Of a stretch of DNA of 64,000 bases, positions 40,001 through 53,954 are shown piece by piece; positions within the stretch are counted from its first letter, which is position 1, and the number at the start of each line of letters is the position of its first letter. The DNA comes from Brachypodius melanocephalos (taxonomy: Eukaryota > Chordata > Aves > Passeriformes > Pycnonotidae), in contig VZSR01002340.1 of NCBI GenBank assembly GCA_013398615.1, positions 11,359,539 through 11,423,538 on the forward strand, in the 5' to 3' direction. The notes below the pieces were generated by a model that searched no databases, was not told the DNA's origin, and saw nothing but the letters and a program-made list of their open reading frames with translations. The translations under genes were made by a program, and so were the position numbers.

Positions 40001-42060
40001 CTCAGTTTGGAGTTTGAAGCCAAGCTACTGCAGCAGAATCCAGGGCAGCTGCTGGCAGAGCAGATCATAAAGCTGCAGCTGCAACAATGCCATCAAAGAC
40101 CAGACCTGCTTGTTTCACAACACACACAGATTGAGCATCCACAGCTCTCAGCAGGTCATCACTTACACCACCACAGGCAGGGGGATTCTAAAGGAGGAGG
40201 GAGGAAACCCCAGCAGGACACAATAATCTGCAGGCTTTCTGCTCCACACAGCTCCAAATCCATCCTGCAGCTGCCAGCCAGTGGAGAATCCTCAAAGGCA
40301 GGGACGGGGTATTCCCCAAAGCATTTCCTCTGGGTACCTGCCTGGCTATTCTGCTGCTTTTCCAGATGTAAATTTGGGTCGAGGCTTTGCCGAGAAATTA
40401 CACCCAGCACATACCACCACAAAGAGAATAGCAGTTTTTCACATCGGCAATACCTTGTTTCACATTACTAAAAAACACAAACTCCAAAACCAGAAGAAAC
40501 TGTTGCTTAGCAGGGTGGGGTCGGGGGAAAGGGCAAGGGAGGGAAAAAATATACTTGACCAAATTATATGAGTCAGTAGCCTGCAGCCAAAGCAGAAAAA
40601 AATAACATATATACTTATTAATGACAAGTCATTGAAGCATCTTGCTGAGTGTATAACACATGGGTAAAGATTTGAATGCAAAAAGTAAACAGGAAACCAT
40701 ATCCCTTTGCTTCATCTATCTAATCTGGCTATTGCTGCAGGTAAGAAAATTTATTTCTTTACATTTTTCTCTAGCTTCATAGACAACTCGATTGAGTCTC
40801 CAATTTTGATCCCACTGGCTTTGCTGCAGGAATCCAGTTGCAGGAAAAAATCATAGGAAAGGGTCATCAAAACACATATGGTTAAGGCCAACTTTCCCAT
40901 TTACTTTCTTAAAATCAGAGTTCAGCAGAAGGATAAAAACAGCAAAAGACATACCTGAAAAAAAGAGCAAAGAAGCTGCAAGATTTGGGGTAAAAATACC
41001 TTGAATTTTCCTGCTTATGACCAACTATGAAAAGTCTCAAATAATTCCCCAGCTAAAAGAGTAAGCAGATAAAACTACTGAGGTTCAAGCATCTCCACGT
41101 ACAAGGACTTGGGTGTAAATGAGAAGGAGCACAAAACCCCAAACAAACCCTGAACTGTGAATATTCCTCAGGTCTAGGAAAACACAGCTCAGAACAGAAT
41201 AAATCATCCTTATACACAAAGTTATCTACTCATTTTATTTGTGCAGTGAACAAGAGAAAAAAAAATAATTTGCCCTCAAAACTCTACAGCCACGACAACC
41301 TACCAAATAACGTGACACTGTGGTGGCTCTGCAATTACTCTGGGCTTATCTTATCCTGGTAGATGGACAGAGAAATTCTACAGAGCACCTCGTTAAAATG
41401 ACTGTGATTTATGCATCTTTGCAACACAAACACAGAGACCACAAAACTGCCCCCGCATGTCATGGAAACAATGGAGAAAAGAGCCTTCTGTATTCTGTCT
41501 CTTTGGGGCTCAATTCTAGTGTAATTAAAATGGTATCACAAGGATCTAGGGATGGAAGAGACAGTGACCCAACTTCTGATCTCTGTGCTGGGAACTCATA
41601 AGAAAATCAATCGGAGTGGAACAATTGCCTCTTCTCTTTTGCAATCTGACAGCCTTGCAGGTGCATGCCAAAATGCCTTTGCTGAGCACGGCCATCATTA
41701 ACTTTCTTAGACTTTAGGATCCCCTTGGTACTAAGAGAATGGTAGAGCAGGGACTTGGAAAAAGCCAAGAAGTTGACCTATGACTAAGAAAACAAAACTG
41801 CAGATGATATTCTTAGCTTTAATTAATCCAAGTGATCATATTGAACTGATTAAACTTTCCATCTAGTACAAAGCAATGTGGATTACACTAACTTAAAGAC
41901 CAAATTTATAACTGCTGTTATGCTACAAAATACTTAGATGTACATACTCATAAATTCTTAATTAATAAATGACAACAAAATACAAATCTAGTTGCAAGCA
42001 TATAGAAGAATATGAAAGAACAAGACAGCAAATAATTAAGGTTTTATTTTAATAGGAATG

Positions 42061-42082
42061 ACAAAAAAAACCCCAAAGAAAC
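42061..42082 (+). repeat. A-run followed by CCCCAAAG
   Basis: One example of the A-run plus CCCCAAA motif seen at several places in the window. Here the pattern is A8, CCCC, AAAG, AAACC. Confidence 0.8.
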
Positions 42083-45000
42083 CAAAGTCGTCCTCCTCCT
42101 CAAAACATTTACTTATTCAGTCTAATAGAATATGAAGTGTTTAATCTACAAAATTCAGTTGACCTAACTTTCTCACTAGGATGGCAAGATAAGGGTATTC
42201 ATGTTCATTTGCATACATGGATGCATAGATTTTTCTGGGGTTTGTTTTTTTGCCTTTTTTTTTTTTTCTTAAATTAGTTACTCTTGGTTAATCAAAAGAT
42301 CTCTTGAAAATGCCCATGGACAAGTTGCACTAAAAATGCTTAATCTAACACATCTAATCAAGAACTCTGAATTTTTTCTCTACTCAATATCAAAACATAT
42401 TTTGAGAAAGTCATACAGAACACAAAACAACCAATCTTCAAACAGATGATCTGGTTACAATTCTCACATTTCCACAAGCACAGCATGAAATCCTAACACG
42501 GAGGGATGAATCAGGAGTAGCAGAGGAGAGCCTCACTTACAGAAGGCCAGAGGTGTGCAAGGATGCCCTGCTTCCTCCCATCACACACAGCCTTCCCAAT
42601 GGACAACAGAGACTTTTGGGAGCCTCCTCTGCCTTCTTACCAAATCCTTGCAGAATAGAGGGACCCTGGATGACAGATCTTGCCTTTCCCTGCACCTCAG
42701 GTGCTGCCTAATCACCTGCTGATGAGAAAACCCCACCACTCTCTGCTGATAGATAGATCTGGGTGACATCAGTACAGTGCACACTGCGAGTCTTTATTCC
42801 TGTGAACGCTCTGCATCCACAGAGCCAGCTGAATAATTACGTGTTTGCAGAGCAAATCCAAAGTTACCCTTACAGTAATTAAGATGATACACATTGGATT
42901 ACAAACACAATACATCTCAATCACAAGAGCAGCTTTGAAATAGTGTAGTGTCCAGTCATCTCATTGCTGAACATTATAATTCATCCTGTTATTTTTTTCC
43001 CCTTTCTGGCTCTGATAGCACAATATTTTCTCAGTAATAATACCACTTGATTTCAGTTTCAGCTGGAATCTTGCCTGACTAAAGAGTACAGGCATAATCT
43101 CAGTCTTTGTAGATTTATACACTGTGGCACAAAAGGATATATGAAACAGTTTTAACTTAAGTAAAGAATTTCAAACTGGCAATTTTACGCTGAAGTAATT
43201 GCAGAAAACCCTACAATAGCCTATGTATGTAGTTTCAACTAAATCGCTTTCATCAGCATAAATGATCACTCAAAAGAGTTTGAAAATTGTAATTTTGGTT
43301 ATTTAAAAATTTCCTTAGTATTTCAATGAAACTAAGTGGCAGAGAATTGTATTTTTCCCCCTTTCCATTTGTTAAAGACCGAGCATTATAATTTCCAGGA
43401 AATTAAATATTCTCTTGAATGCATGATGTTTCACTATTGAAAAGTGGCAGAAAAAAGCCAAAATGTCCTCTGAAGAAAAATGCCTGATAGGATCAATCAA
43501 TAGAAATAGTATATTCCTCCACAGGAGACTATAGTTTCCTTTTAGTATTTTGAAACAATAATTTCAAAGCTTATAGAGACCTAAAAGTTCAGGAAGAAAT
43601 GCCAGGCTCACTTCTGTATCCCATGCAGACACATCACACTGCTTCAGGATCCTTATCCACAGAGGAGAAAAAAAGGAGAGCCAGGTGCACCCAACTCATC
43701 TTACACTACAACTTGCCATAAATCCCTGGCTTAATCATTTGGATTTATACTGCTCTTTGAGTTGGGTAAAGGAACAGTGTGAAAATGCTCCTAAAGCCTC
43801 AATGTAAATGTTTCCTTAATCCTATTAAAGCCACAAAACAGGCCCAGCTGAAGGAGCAGGAAACTGAGCTGAGGAACTCTCAGTGACCCCATCACTGCTG
43901 TCTCTCTTGGCACTGACCTGTTGGCCACAAGTTCACCCTGGGCATGGCACAGATGTCCTGACATCAGGTGGATTCAGGACATCACCATGGGGACCCCTAG
44001 GATATGTGGGGTGGTGCTGTGTTCTGCACCAACACAAGGTTTTGCACTGGTAACCTGTAGCAGCTGAGTTATTAAAAGAGCTGATGCAGAAACTGAAGAC
44101 AGGATTAAATATTTTTGAATGCCACTTTGTTGCCTTACACAGAACTTTTTGTTTTCCCCAAACATGACACTGAATTCAGCCAAAAATGATACAACTTCAT
44201 TGCTTTTCTTTAAAAGTCAGAAGAAGGGGAAAAAGTTGAAAGAAAAATAATCAAGGTGACACCACACTTTAAAAACTGGGAAACTGGTCTGTTAAAATGT
44301 GTTGGTGGTAACATTTAGGGTTTGGACTCCCATTAATGGGGCCCCAGGGAAAATATAAACACTCTTTCTGAAATTAAATCTTGAGTTTGCCCACCGCAGT
44401 CTTGTTTTCAGCTTCGGCTGCTGGCACGTCAGCCTGCAATTGAGGCCTTGCATTAAATGCCAAGCCAAACATTCAGGAACAAGAATGGTAATGACACCCT
44501 ATTTTGTTCTAAGGCACATTAAAATATAGCGAGTATTATTATTAAAAAAAAAAAATCACTCATTTGAGATTAATAACTTAAAAGGAACTGATTTTCGTAA
44601 CCTCTCCCACTTGCACTTGTCTTCAAATAATAAACCTTCAGAAGAAAGCTGTGCTTGACTCTTGAAATCAAACACGCTTCCAAAACAGCAACACATATCA
44701 AAGTTCTGATAATAACTGCCTAAGGCCATAAGCTTTACCTACAAGGGTTCAAAACGAAATTCCCTGGTTTTGATACATGATTTTGCAGGTGACTTAACAC
44801 AAATGGATCAATAAATGGAAGTCACTGACTTGTAATTTTCCCAGGTGGGATCCTTCCTATTCACAGGTATATAATCTACTAATATCAGAACTCTGTTACT
44901 GGAATACCTCCTACCAGCATCTCTTTAAGTTCTCTCTTGTATTCTCACATTCTTTTTCTAAACACTGTGTTCAAGGTGAGAGTGTGTTGCTCCAGCTATC

Positions 45001-45654
45001 AGTTTTTCCCTCTCTCTCTCCCAAATCTCTTGCCTTCTGTAATCTCTCTGTGTAGAGAATAAGGGATGCAATGAAAGATGCAGCCCCTGTTCCAAGTAAG
45101 GAACTGGGATCTCTTGCCCAAGAAGGGAATAGTCAGCCCTGCCTATCCTAATCCCAGCTTCTGTGATGTCTCATGATGCATAGGAACCATCCCTTATATA
45201 GAAAAATAGCAGTCTGGATCTACATGGGAAGTATGGAGTTTCTTACATAAACACTGCTCTAAGACACCCAATTCCTGATGTGAATCTGGGTTGAAAATCG
45301 ATCTGACTCAGAGAGCAGACTCTACCCATTATTCAAACCAGAAATTAACAATAATTTACCTGCCATGGGTAGGGAATTCGAAGAAGCTGCCAATTTACCA
45401 AGGAGACAGAGAAAAGAGTGCACCAGGAATTCCTACAGGGCTTGTTCCACCACTAACACACAATGTTAACTTGAAGAATATAAGATACAACATACTCTAG
45501 CCTGCTACCCAATAAACTGAGTGAATTCCAAGGTTTATCTTTAAAATCAGCCCCTCACTGTGAATAACAAAGTGAGACCAAGTAGGTGTCAATTCACAGC
45601 CTAACAAACAGCACTGTATAGACACCTTGCACTTTTATTTGCAGACTTAATGGA

Positions 45655-45855
45655 TTTCTTTAATCAGAGGGTGGTGAGACACTGGAGCAAGCTGTCCAGA
45701 GAAGCTGTTGATGCTCCATGCCTGGAAGTGTTCAAGGCAGGGTTGGATGATGCCCTGGGTCCTCCAGTGGGAGGTGTCCTGCCCATGGTGGGGGGCTTGG
45801 AACCCAACAGATCTTCCAGGTCCCTTCCAAACCAATCCATTCTACGATTCAGGTC
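45655..45855 (+). mobile_element. CR1 LINE 3' end (5'-truncated)
   Basis: Plus-strand CR1 3' end inside the last CCDC91 intron. One frame keeps the ORF2 C-terminal signature RVVRHWSKLSREAVDAPCL followed by EVFKAGLDDAL. It then passes the CCTGCCCATGGTGGGGGGCT landmark and TCCAGGTCCCTTCCAAACCA, ending with CCATTCTACGATTC. The copy is about 200 bp and opposite in orientation to the gene. It is less decayed than the copies at 13.9 and 53.96 kb. Open frames on both strands here are transposon remnants. Confidence 0.94.
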
Positions 45856-48317
45856 TGAAAGCAGCATATTTGTCTGTATCTTTTGCCTCCCCTGGAGTAA
45901 GAAAGAGGGCAGGGTGCTGGATCCTTATTATTGTTTTAAGCTAGAGCCAAAAATGGTTGCAGCAAACACTTTTTAACCATGCAAGCACATCAGCCCTCAA
46001 CACAAATCACATCAGCACTCCTGCTGGAACTATAAAGTCAACCGTAAATTTCAAAACCCTGAAATTTAGATGTAATAACCTGCAGTAATTAGAATACCAG
46101 TCTAGTTACTGAAGTTAATGTAGTACTATATGGGAACAGCTCTTTTCTGTTCAAGACATTAGTAGGTAATTTAGAAGCCTTTCAAAGCATATATTTCCAC
46201 ATTCATATGGAGTACATTTCTGAAAGGCAGATATAGAGGTTTTTTATTTCCATTCATCATCATGTCAGTTGTGTAACTATCTGCTTTATCAGAAATAAAA
46301 AAAATTGAGCAAGTTAACTTGTAAGAAAGTAAATACTGGATGTGCACAGTTGAAAAAAATTAGGCAATATAAGTAAAGCAAAAGCAGTAATTTCTAATCT
46401 AAATGTGATTAGCACCTGAAGACTCTGAGCTCTTGGGTTTAAAGCTACATTAGAATTCACGTTTCAAGAGGAGATTTTGCAGAGTTGCAATGGTTACTGC
46501 CAGTAGATGCATCATAAAAGGAGTTACCATCATGGGTGTATGGAAGCACAGAGAGGAAAGTAAAGGTGCAGTCAGCAACAGAAGGTCCAGGACTTCTCAG
46601 CTAAATAGAGATGTTACTCATAAATAAAAGTCTAGAAAGCATCCAATTCAATGATTTCAGGAAAGATAAAATATAGATAACCAGTAGCTGAACTCTAGGT
46701 CAATTCTTAGTTGGACAGAAAGCCAAGCTGCTTTTTAAACAGTTTTTTAATTTTAAAAATTTGCTTTGATTTCAGTTAGGACAGTAAGTGTGAAAATTGG
46801 TGTATGGCTAAGATGAAAATGGGTCCAGCCTCGTGACACTTGCTCAGTGGCAGAAACACCAATTACATACAAAGATCTTTCTACAACAATAAAGTCACCT
46901 TTGAAAGTAGAAAATTAAAAATCAATAGAAAGAAAAGACATGGGGGTTTTTTTTCAGTCTGATAAGAGGGGCCAATAAGCCATAGTTATTTCCAATTAAA
47001 CTGATGTTTGAAGGTGTTTTCTGGTAGTAATATTGTTTTCAAATCCTTTTTTTACAGTCATAGCCAGCTTCAGCCAGCAGACAGGCATTTTATTTCTCCT
47101 CTGCTCTACTGACCTTTCTCCTTAGTTTGACTTAATTCTTATAGTAAAAAGGGTTATAAATTACAAGATCTTAATATAGACTATATGACCTATATGATAA
47201 CTAAGGAGTTTATGCCAATATTGTAGAGAACTAAAATGTTATTTCAACTGCAGCACTTGGTATATAAAGGGAGAACGTTTAGTCAGGTTTGTTTAAGAAA
47301 ATTGACCACTTTCTGTAATGGTTCTGATGGATGAATAACACAGTAACTATGTAGAGGTGCCCATATCTTCTCATAAGGTCACATTTCAGGAGTGAATTAC
47401 AGACAATTCCTCAATTTGAAAACCCAAAGGAATTTGCAGCAGCCTCTCCTCAACACGGTGGATAAATCTAATTAAACTGGAGCTTCACCCATTCTTTTTC
47501 ATTCTTTACCTTAAATAACTAAATGTAAGATATTACTTCACATGATAAAACCTTCTCTTAAAATACCAAAGAATGAGGGAGTTGCAAAGAAAATATTTCA
47601 CATTTTAAGAAAAAAATCTACATAGATAACAGAGGTTATAGCAATTGCAAAATAGATCACCTTCTACAATCTGTACTGGTAAAGGTGCTTTCAAGATAGA
47701 TTTATATAAGCTAAACTACAAAATAAACTACAAAATAAAATTTTTTAAAAAAGCCCCAAGAAGTTCTAATAGTGCATTAATGATAAATCAGATCTGTATG
47801 AATATACTTAATGAAACATAGGACACACCACTTAACAACCCCCTGGAACGGGATTTTGCACCATAACCAACCCCTAAAGTCAGTGTATCAGTTAGAAACA
47901 CACTCAAAAGGTGAAAACAAGGTCTACTTGTTTCCTTCAGACAAAATAAACACACAAAATAAACACACTCCATAAATACAGTATGCTATTAAAAATAACC
48001 CTGAAAACCAAGGATAACCATGGGGGAAATTAGCAATTTTAATCTGATTTACTGTCAGATTACGTCAGGTACGTCCTGCTGTCTTGGATATAACTTGATC
48101 ACTATTTTTCTTCCCTTAAAAAGCATTGTGACTACACTGCATCTGTGCACAGAATGAAATGCACAGTTCTTGCTTCAAGTGGTAAATACATCTTGTACTG
48201 CAGAATAATCCCACTGCAAGTGGGGAAAGGTATGAGTGGCTTTTGCCTGGAATAAGCTGACCTTCTATAAAGGTGTTTTATCTGGGCACAACAGAATTTT
48301 CCAAATATTTTTCTTCA

Positions 48318-48346
48318 GAAAAAAAACCCAAAAAACCCCAAACAAA
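48318..48346 (+). repeat. A-rich repeat with CCC/CCCC interruptions
   Basis: A8 CCC A6 CCCC AAAC, another member of the A-run/CCCCAAA group. Confidence 0.85.
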
Positions 48347-51300
48347 CTCTGGTTCTTCTGTTTACATGGCAAAGAGCCAAGCTGCCTGTCCTGGCACATC
48401 CCACACATCCCTGGGATGAGTCTGGAATTCTGTTTTCCAGAAGCACCTGTATTATTACCAAACTAAAGGGGCAATTCCTCTTTGCAAAATCAGAAGAGAA
48501 ACTTGTTGGCTTTGTTTTTTTTTTTGCTTTCCTATGAGACAGACATGGCTTATATCAGCTTGCCAGCGATTCTTAAATATAAATACTGTGGTTGAAACAG
48601 GCTCTTAGTTTCTGTCATATCAGAAAAAATTATCTATTAAATACAAAACGCCCAAAAGTCCCTCTTTGGCGATTCTCAATTCTGCAGTGTTTTGGTAAGC
48701 ATTAGTCAGAGAAATGTTTAGTTCTGTTTTCTTCTAAAGGTTATGAGGCACAGCTGCACAAATCATATGGGAGCACACAGTAGTACAGTGAGTTTTGTTA
48801 TAATGGTGACATCTCTGCTCTCAGAATCCGACCCTTAAATCAGGATGGGAGTGCATTTATGACAAGTGTCTGACCTTCAGGGCCTGCATTAAAAGCCAAT
48901 CTGTCATTCCAGTGATTGCTCAAGCCCTAAACACGTAGTTTTTCCCTGACAGGCCAAAATCTGCCCTTTAGAGCCAATGAGAACTGTGTACAATTAGCAG
49001 ACAAAAGGTGACTGATTAATACCCTCAGCTTTGCTGTCAGAAAACAAGCAGTAGATTTTCTTGAGATGAATATCAATGTAAATAGAAAAAAAATAATATT
49101 TGCTTGTTGGCTAGCTACTCACCTCATGAAGTGAATCTTTGTAATTTAGAAAAGTTCTTTAAATAACCTATTCAGCACAAGATTTTATTTGGTAGAAAGC
49201 TTTTCCTCTTGTGACTTACTCTCTCCTTTGTACACCAACTTCAAGAATTAATTTTTATCTCTGTACAGCTAATGGTCACAAAAATTAGAAGGTACATAAA
49301 TAGCAGGCACAATAATACTAGATCACTGGTTTTTTGTCTGCTGTAAACACATAATAAATAAAACATAGTGAATTGATATTTTTAAGCATTCAATTGGAAT
49401 GAATAGGCAGTAAATTACTGAACTATGACATTTATAAACAACTTTGCCTGTAGCATAGGCAAAATACCTGAATATTATAACAGAATACTTTTGTAAACCT
49501 CTATTCTACAAGATTTCCTAAGATTTGTGTGATTTTAGAATTAACAAGGCTTAGTTTTTAACAAAAGGTTTTGTTGAGAGTTTTCAGTGTTCGCAGATTG
49601 TGTTCAAGAACCAAAACCCTATCCAAGTATGAAAAAATAAGAAGCCGAGCAAAGAACTTCCTGACCTTTCTAACCACAAATAATTGGATACAGATCTTTG
49701 TTTGAAGTACAGTAGTGATCAATCAATTGCCTTGATCATCAGAATTTTTAAGAGACACCTGGAAATACAAAACATCACCAGAATTCCCTGGGTGACATTC
49801 TGCTCTATATTAGACATCCCCTGACAAGAAGATATACTTGCTTAAGTCAGGATTACACTGGTTTCAATATTTTAATTCAGTTATTAAAGAACTATTTTTA
49901 TTAAATTTGGTTGGTTCTTTTACTTCCTATCTGCAAATTGATTTAAAAAAAATCATCTCAGCCAGTCATATAAAATGTAAATATATTTCAGGAATTGTCT
50001 TCATAGAACAGCAGGAGCTACACTCAACTGCACAACATCTCTGAGTCCACATTATGAATGCAAAGAGAAGGCCAACACATAAGATTAAGAAGCAGGGAGA
50101 TTAATATACAGCAATACTGATATTATTTTATTCAGATATTGCTTATCTGCTATTTTACTATTTATTTTCAAGCTTATTTTCAGTTCAGAAATGAAGCATT
50201 ACTCCCTTGAATCAGCTGTCTTGGCCTCTCTCAGAGCAGTGGATTCTGAAAATTCACCTTACTGCCTTAAAGCAACTCTTGTTTTTCACTCTTCAGCTTC
50301 AAGGACCACCAGGTGCAGGCAGCTCCTCCTTTTCTTCCCATCTTGGACCAGTCAGAGGAGAGAAAATGCACGCAAAGAACGAGGGAAAAGCTGTGATCTG
50401 GACCCCACTTCACACAGGGAATTATCACACTTCTCCTTTGCTCACATATCTGTGATGCTTGTAAACACACCTCCAAAATTTCGGTCAACCTTGGAACTGC
50501 ATTCAGGAGCAAACAACAAACGTGAATGTTCCTTGGAACTCCTACAAACCGCACTTTGGGCAAAAGCTTTGTTTATATCCACTTAATTCAGCATCAGCCA
50601 ACTGAAGGAAACTGTGCAGTAAATGAGCCAAAGCCCCACGTGAAGTCCATAAAAAATGGAGCAGAGATAGACCCAACCTGCCTTTGTACTCCTAAACAGA
50701 GCAGCACGTACCCATTAATCAGATTTTAACCAAAAAATTTAACCAAAAAAAGACTTTGCTTCTCTCTACATCTGTCTATAAACCTCTATGGCACACGATA
50801 TGCATTGAATCCAAACCAAAAATAATGTTTATTTGTATGACAGAAGTGAAAGCAGCAGCTTGCCATTTAGCCCTACTTCAGTGCCTTTTTATCTGTGTGC
50901 TACCCTTCACCTCCGTCCCCTCATTTCCCACCCCACCAGCAACAAGCTGAAGCATTGCTTTGCCTTCCTGATATTTACTGCAAATGCAGGCAAAGCAAGG
51001 CTACACAGCCATATGTACCTTCAGGCAATTAATAAAGATAACTTTCTGGACATAATGTAGATGGATCTTTGCTGGGGAAAACAATGCTGGTTAAAAGTTG
51101 AAGCACGTGTATTTGAATTTGACACACACAGATTCCTCAAGGTGTTGTAAATGTATCGATAAATCTCTGTGGGTTTGGTAGCTATGGAAGATGTCTTTGA
51201 ACAGCCTGACTCTAATTCAGTTTTGATGCCTGCTTTGGAATGGTGGTGGCTATGAAATAATCATCACATAACAAAGAGTTAAATTCCTGATTGAAATTTC

Positions 51301-51540
51301 CTTCACATCTTAGATACCCAAGTTCTTAAGGTGTTAGCTGTGGCAACATTAAAAAAAAAATTCTAGTATAAAAATCTTCATTCCATATAGAACAGAGAAA
51401 ATAAAACTAAGACTGCAGTATATAACTAAAATTGCTGCCAATATAGTGCTATATAGCTGTAAAAATCTGGGTTCATCTGGCATGATTACAACGTATGTCA
51501 CATCCTCATTTATTGAATGAAAATATCCATTTCCATGACA

Positions 51541-51607
51541 ATTCTTTCTTTTTTGTTTGTGTTTTTGTTTGTTTGTGTTTTTGTTTGTTTTGTTGGTTTC
51601 TTTTTTA
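51541..51607 (+). repeat. T-rich (GTTT)n imperfect microsatellite
   Basis: Imperfect GTTT units with interruptions (GTGTTTTT, GTTGG), flanked by T-runs. Open frames of about 70 codons on both strands here consist of phenylalanine/valine or lysine/threonine low complexity and are not genes. Confidence 0.9.
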
Positions 51608-53504
51608 GCTTTAGTGTTCTTTTTTTGAAGGTGGAAAGATATGCCAACAAATTCTCTCCTAGCTTTGGTGACTTTTTTGGCTTCAATGCAGAGGAAGTTA
51701 CATTTATTCTTGTCAGCATTTTAGCATGATGGGGTTTTTTTGCTTTTTGTTAAGCAACTTTGTACCAATTCAAACAATTCCCTACTAACCACTGCTGTGC
51801 CCTTGGTTTGAAGGGTTCTGCAAACAGATTTTCAAAACAATGATGACACAGAATGTGCACTACCTTTGCAAATTTGTACCTGGGATGCCCCAGTCACTCA
51901 AAAAAAACAACAAAAACCTCTACAAATCCTAGACAAGGCATTTCCCTGGGTTCTTTCTAGGAATTCCTTTCATAAGCTGCTACTGTTTAGCACAGTCCAT
52001 AAAGTATATTTATTACTCTTACAGGTGTATGAGCTTTGACCATTTCCTCTGCCTCTTATGTAATCATATAAAAGCTATTATGCTACATGATTTGGAGTTA
52101 AACAAGTCTTTCACTCCCAGCTTGAATACAGGCAGTCTTTATAAATCTCATGCCAGAAAAATCTAGTTCTCCTTATGTATGATGTTTTTTAAAATTAATA
52201 GACATGTGTCAACTGATCAAAAGGAGAAAAAGGCTGGCTGAAATATTTGAATATGCTCTATGAACCGAAAGGAATTTATTATGCTCCTACCAGATAAACC
52301 AAAGAAGACCTTGTTTCCTTGAAGGCGATATTTTCATTTATATTTGCACTGGAGGCCTTACTGACCCATTTATTTATGACACTTATGATAAGTTATGGTA
52401 AGTTATTTTAATAGTAGACCTACTTTCACCTTCCCCACAGCTTATCCTTCATAAACAACTGACTTCAGATATGCCTAAACATCCTTATGGATCATGTTTT
52501 GCACTGGATTCTGTTTAAATTGTCTGTCCAAATCAAACAAATCCTGCTAAAAGGAAATGTCTCCACACACAGCATAATGGAAGGAGCTCACACAACTGCA
52601 ATCTTAACTAGTAGCAGAGTGAAACTTCTGAAGGTAATCCTATTTTATATACTATTGTTTAACCCATAAAAGCAGGGAATACAGAAGCAGAGGCCAAACT
52701 CATTATTTCTACTTCCTTCTCAGGACAACACTCCCCATTAGATTCAAGCTGAGTGATTTTGTTTATTGAGAATACTGAAATTGGATCTCAGGCTGCTACT
52801 GCCATATGAAAGAGGTTTTTAAAAAATATATTTTGCTTATGTTTTTATAAAGAGCTTCAAAGGGGAGAAGTGTGTTATTTTTTTCTCCTCCTCCTGAAAG
52901 CAAATCAAAGTCCCTTGAGCTACATTTTACTGTTTATGCACAAGCATTAAACTGCCAGGATATAGCATTAATAGAACAACTGAAAACAACTTTCAGGACA
53001 TTGCAACATTTCATAACATGACCAATGCACTGACTATAAATCAGGCTAACTAGAATACCACTACATTTTCAGGTTCTCAGATAATATGGGTTCAGAGGAA
53101 AAAAAATCATGGCCTTTGTGTGCATACAAACTGCACAAGAAACTTTATTTGTGAAGATAAAATAGCACCTGTTATTTAGACTGAAATGGTTTCTAGGATC
53201 TGAGCTCAGATCACAATTTAAATCTGACAGACTGTGTTTATGTCCCACCTTTATGTTACTTTATGCAATAAGAAATTAATTGAACTATTTAACTGAACTA
53301 TTAATGTCTGCTTTTCAGCTTGTGATGGACTTAAAAGTCTACAAAAATATATATGAAGAAAGGTATCATAATAACAAATTGTTTGAAAAAATGAGTCAAA
53401 GATCTGAAGACCTAACTCCTGATTCTGTTTTCCTGTGCATTTTAAGAGATGTTTGAGGTTTAGCAATTTCTCACTTCATGACAAAACCCATTATCCACTG
53501 GTAA

Positions 53505-53509
53505 CTCAC
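53505..53509 (-). promoter_or_regulatory. CCDC91: Splice donor of the penultimate CCDC91 exon
   Basis: On the minus strand the exon ends CAGAAGAGG and the intron begins GTGAGTTAC, an almost ideal donor. The exon ends after a complete arginine codon (phase 0), which agrees with the phase-0 acceptor of the next exon. Confidence 0.93.
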
Positions 53510-53623
53510 CCTCTTCTGCTCTTTAATATATTCCATCAGTTCCTCTCTGGTCCTTTTCACTGCTTCTTCGATTGCCTTTTCACTTCGTTTCTGCTCCTCC
53601 ATCAAGGCTTCCTTGACAATTTC
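53510..53623 (-). CDS. CCDC91: CCDC91 penultimate coding exon (coiled coil, 38 codons)
   Basis: Internal exon of 114 bp, phase 0 at both ends, encoding EIVKEALMEEQKRSEKAIEE followed by AVKRTREELMEYIKEQKR. The remembered mammalian CCDC91 segment has EEQKRSEKAVEEAVKRTRDEL and then IEYIKEQKR, so identity is high. The composition is helical and heptad-like (E, K, R, with A/L/I/V spaced three to four apart), as expected for the C-terminal part of the long coiled coil. It joins the last exon as …EQKR|HDEVVRQR. The acceptor is CTTTTCTTTTGGAAAG, with a purine patch next to the AG. A second in-frame AG lies 12 bases inside the exon, but the mammalian protein supports the outer one. The frame extending beyond both splice sites is intronic. 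Confidence 0.95.
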
Positions 53624-53954
53624 CTTTCCAAAAGAAAAGTATGTAAGTGTAAATGAAAAAAAAGAGTCACAAATGTGATAAAAGATCATCCCTTTTCCTC
53701 CTGCTAAATTTTTATCACCTCTACGCTCTTTTCTCAGTAACAGTTCTCCTAAATGTATGCAGTATCTTTATAAAATCGATACATTCAGTACTAAATTGTA
53801 AATAAATGAAGAAAAAAAAAGGAGAGAAATAATAACTTTAAAGCTGTGTTAATAGAAACACAACGTTCCCTGAGAGCAGAAAATAATAAAGCAATTCAGG
53901 TTTTACTTTCCATCAGGAGCAGGGATGGCAGGGGTTTACCAGTTGCTGTTATCA

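Larger units (their letters stand above)
30958..53509 (-). other. CCDC91: CCDC91 last intron (22.55 kb)
   Basis: Phase-0 intron between the two recognised exons, bounded by GTGAGT at the donor and CTACAG at the acceptor. It is AT-rich. It contains a 100-N gap, one CR1 3' end, several A- or T-rich simple repeats and a perfect 10-bp inverted repeat with TAATTA cores. No further CCDC91 exon and no nested gene could be recognised. Longer open frames such as 40,007-40,471 on the plus strand (154 codons) show no family features. Confidence 0.85.

Noticed and set aside
40007..40471. 154-codon plus-strand frame rich in Q and H
   Set aside because: Low-complexity CAG/CAC composition in the CCDC91 intron, with no splice sites or known domain.
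45650..45976. 108-codon plus frame and overlapping minus frames
   Set aside because: CR1 ORF2 C-terminal remnant and its shadows, not a host gene.
51510..51729. Two opposite frames of about 70 codons
   Set aside because: Both are translations of a (GTTT)n/T-rich repeat.
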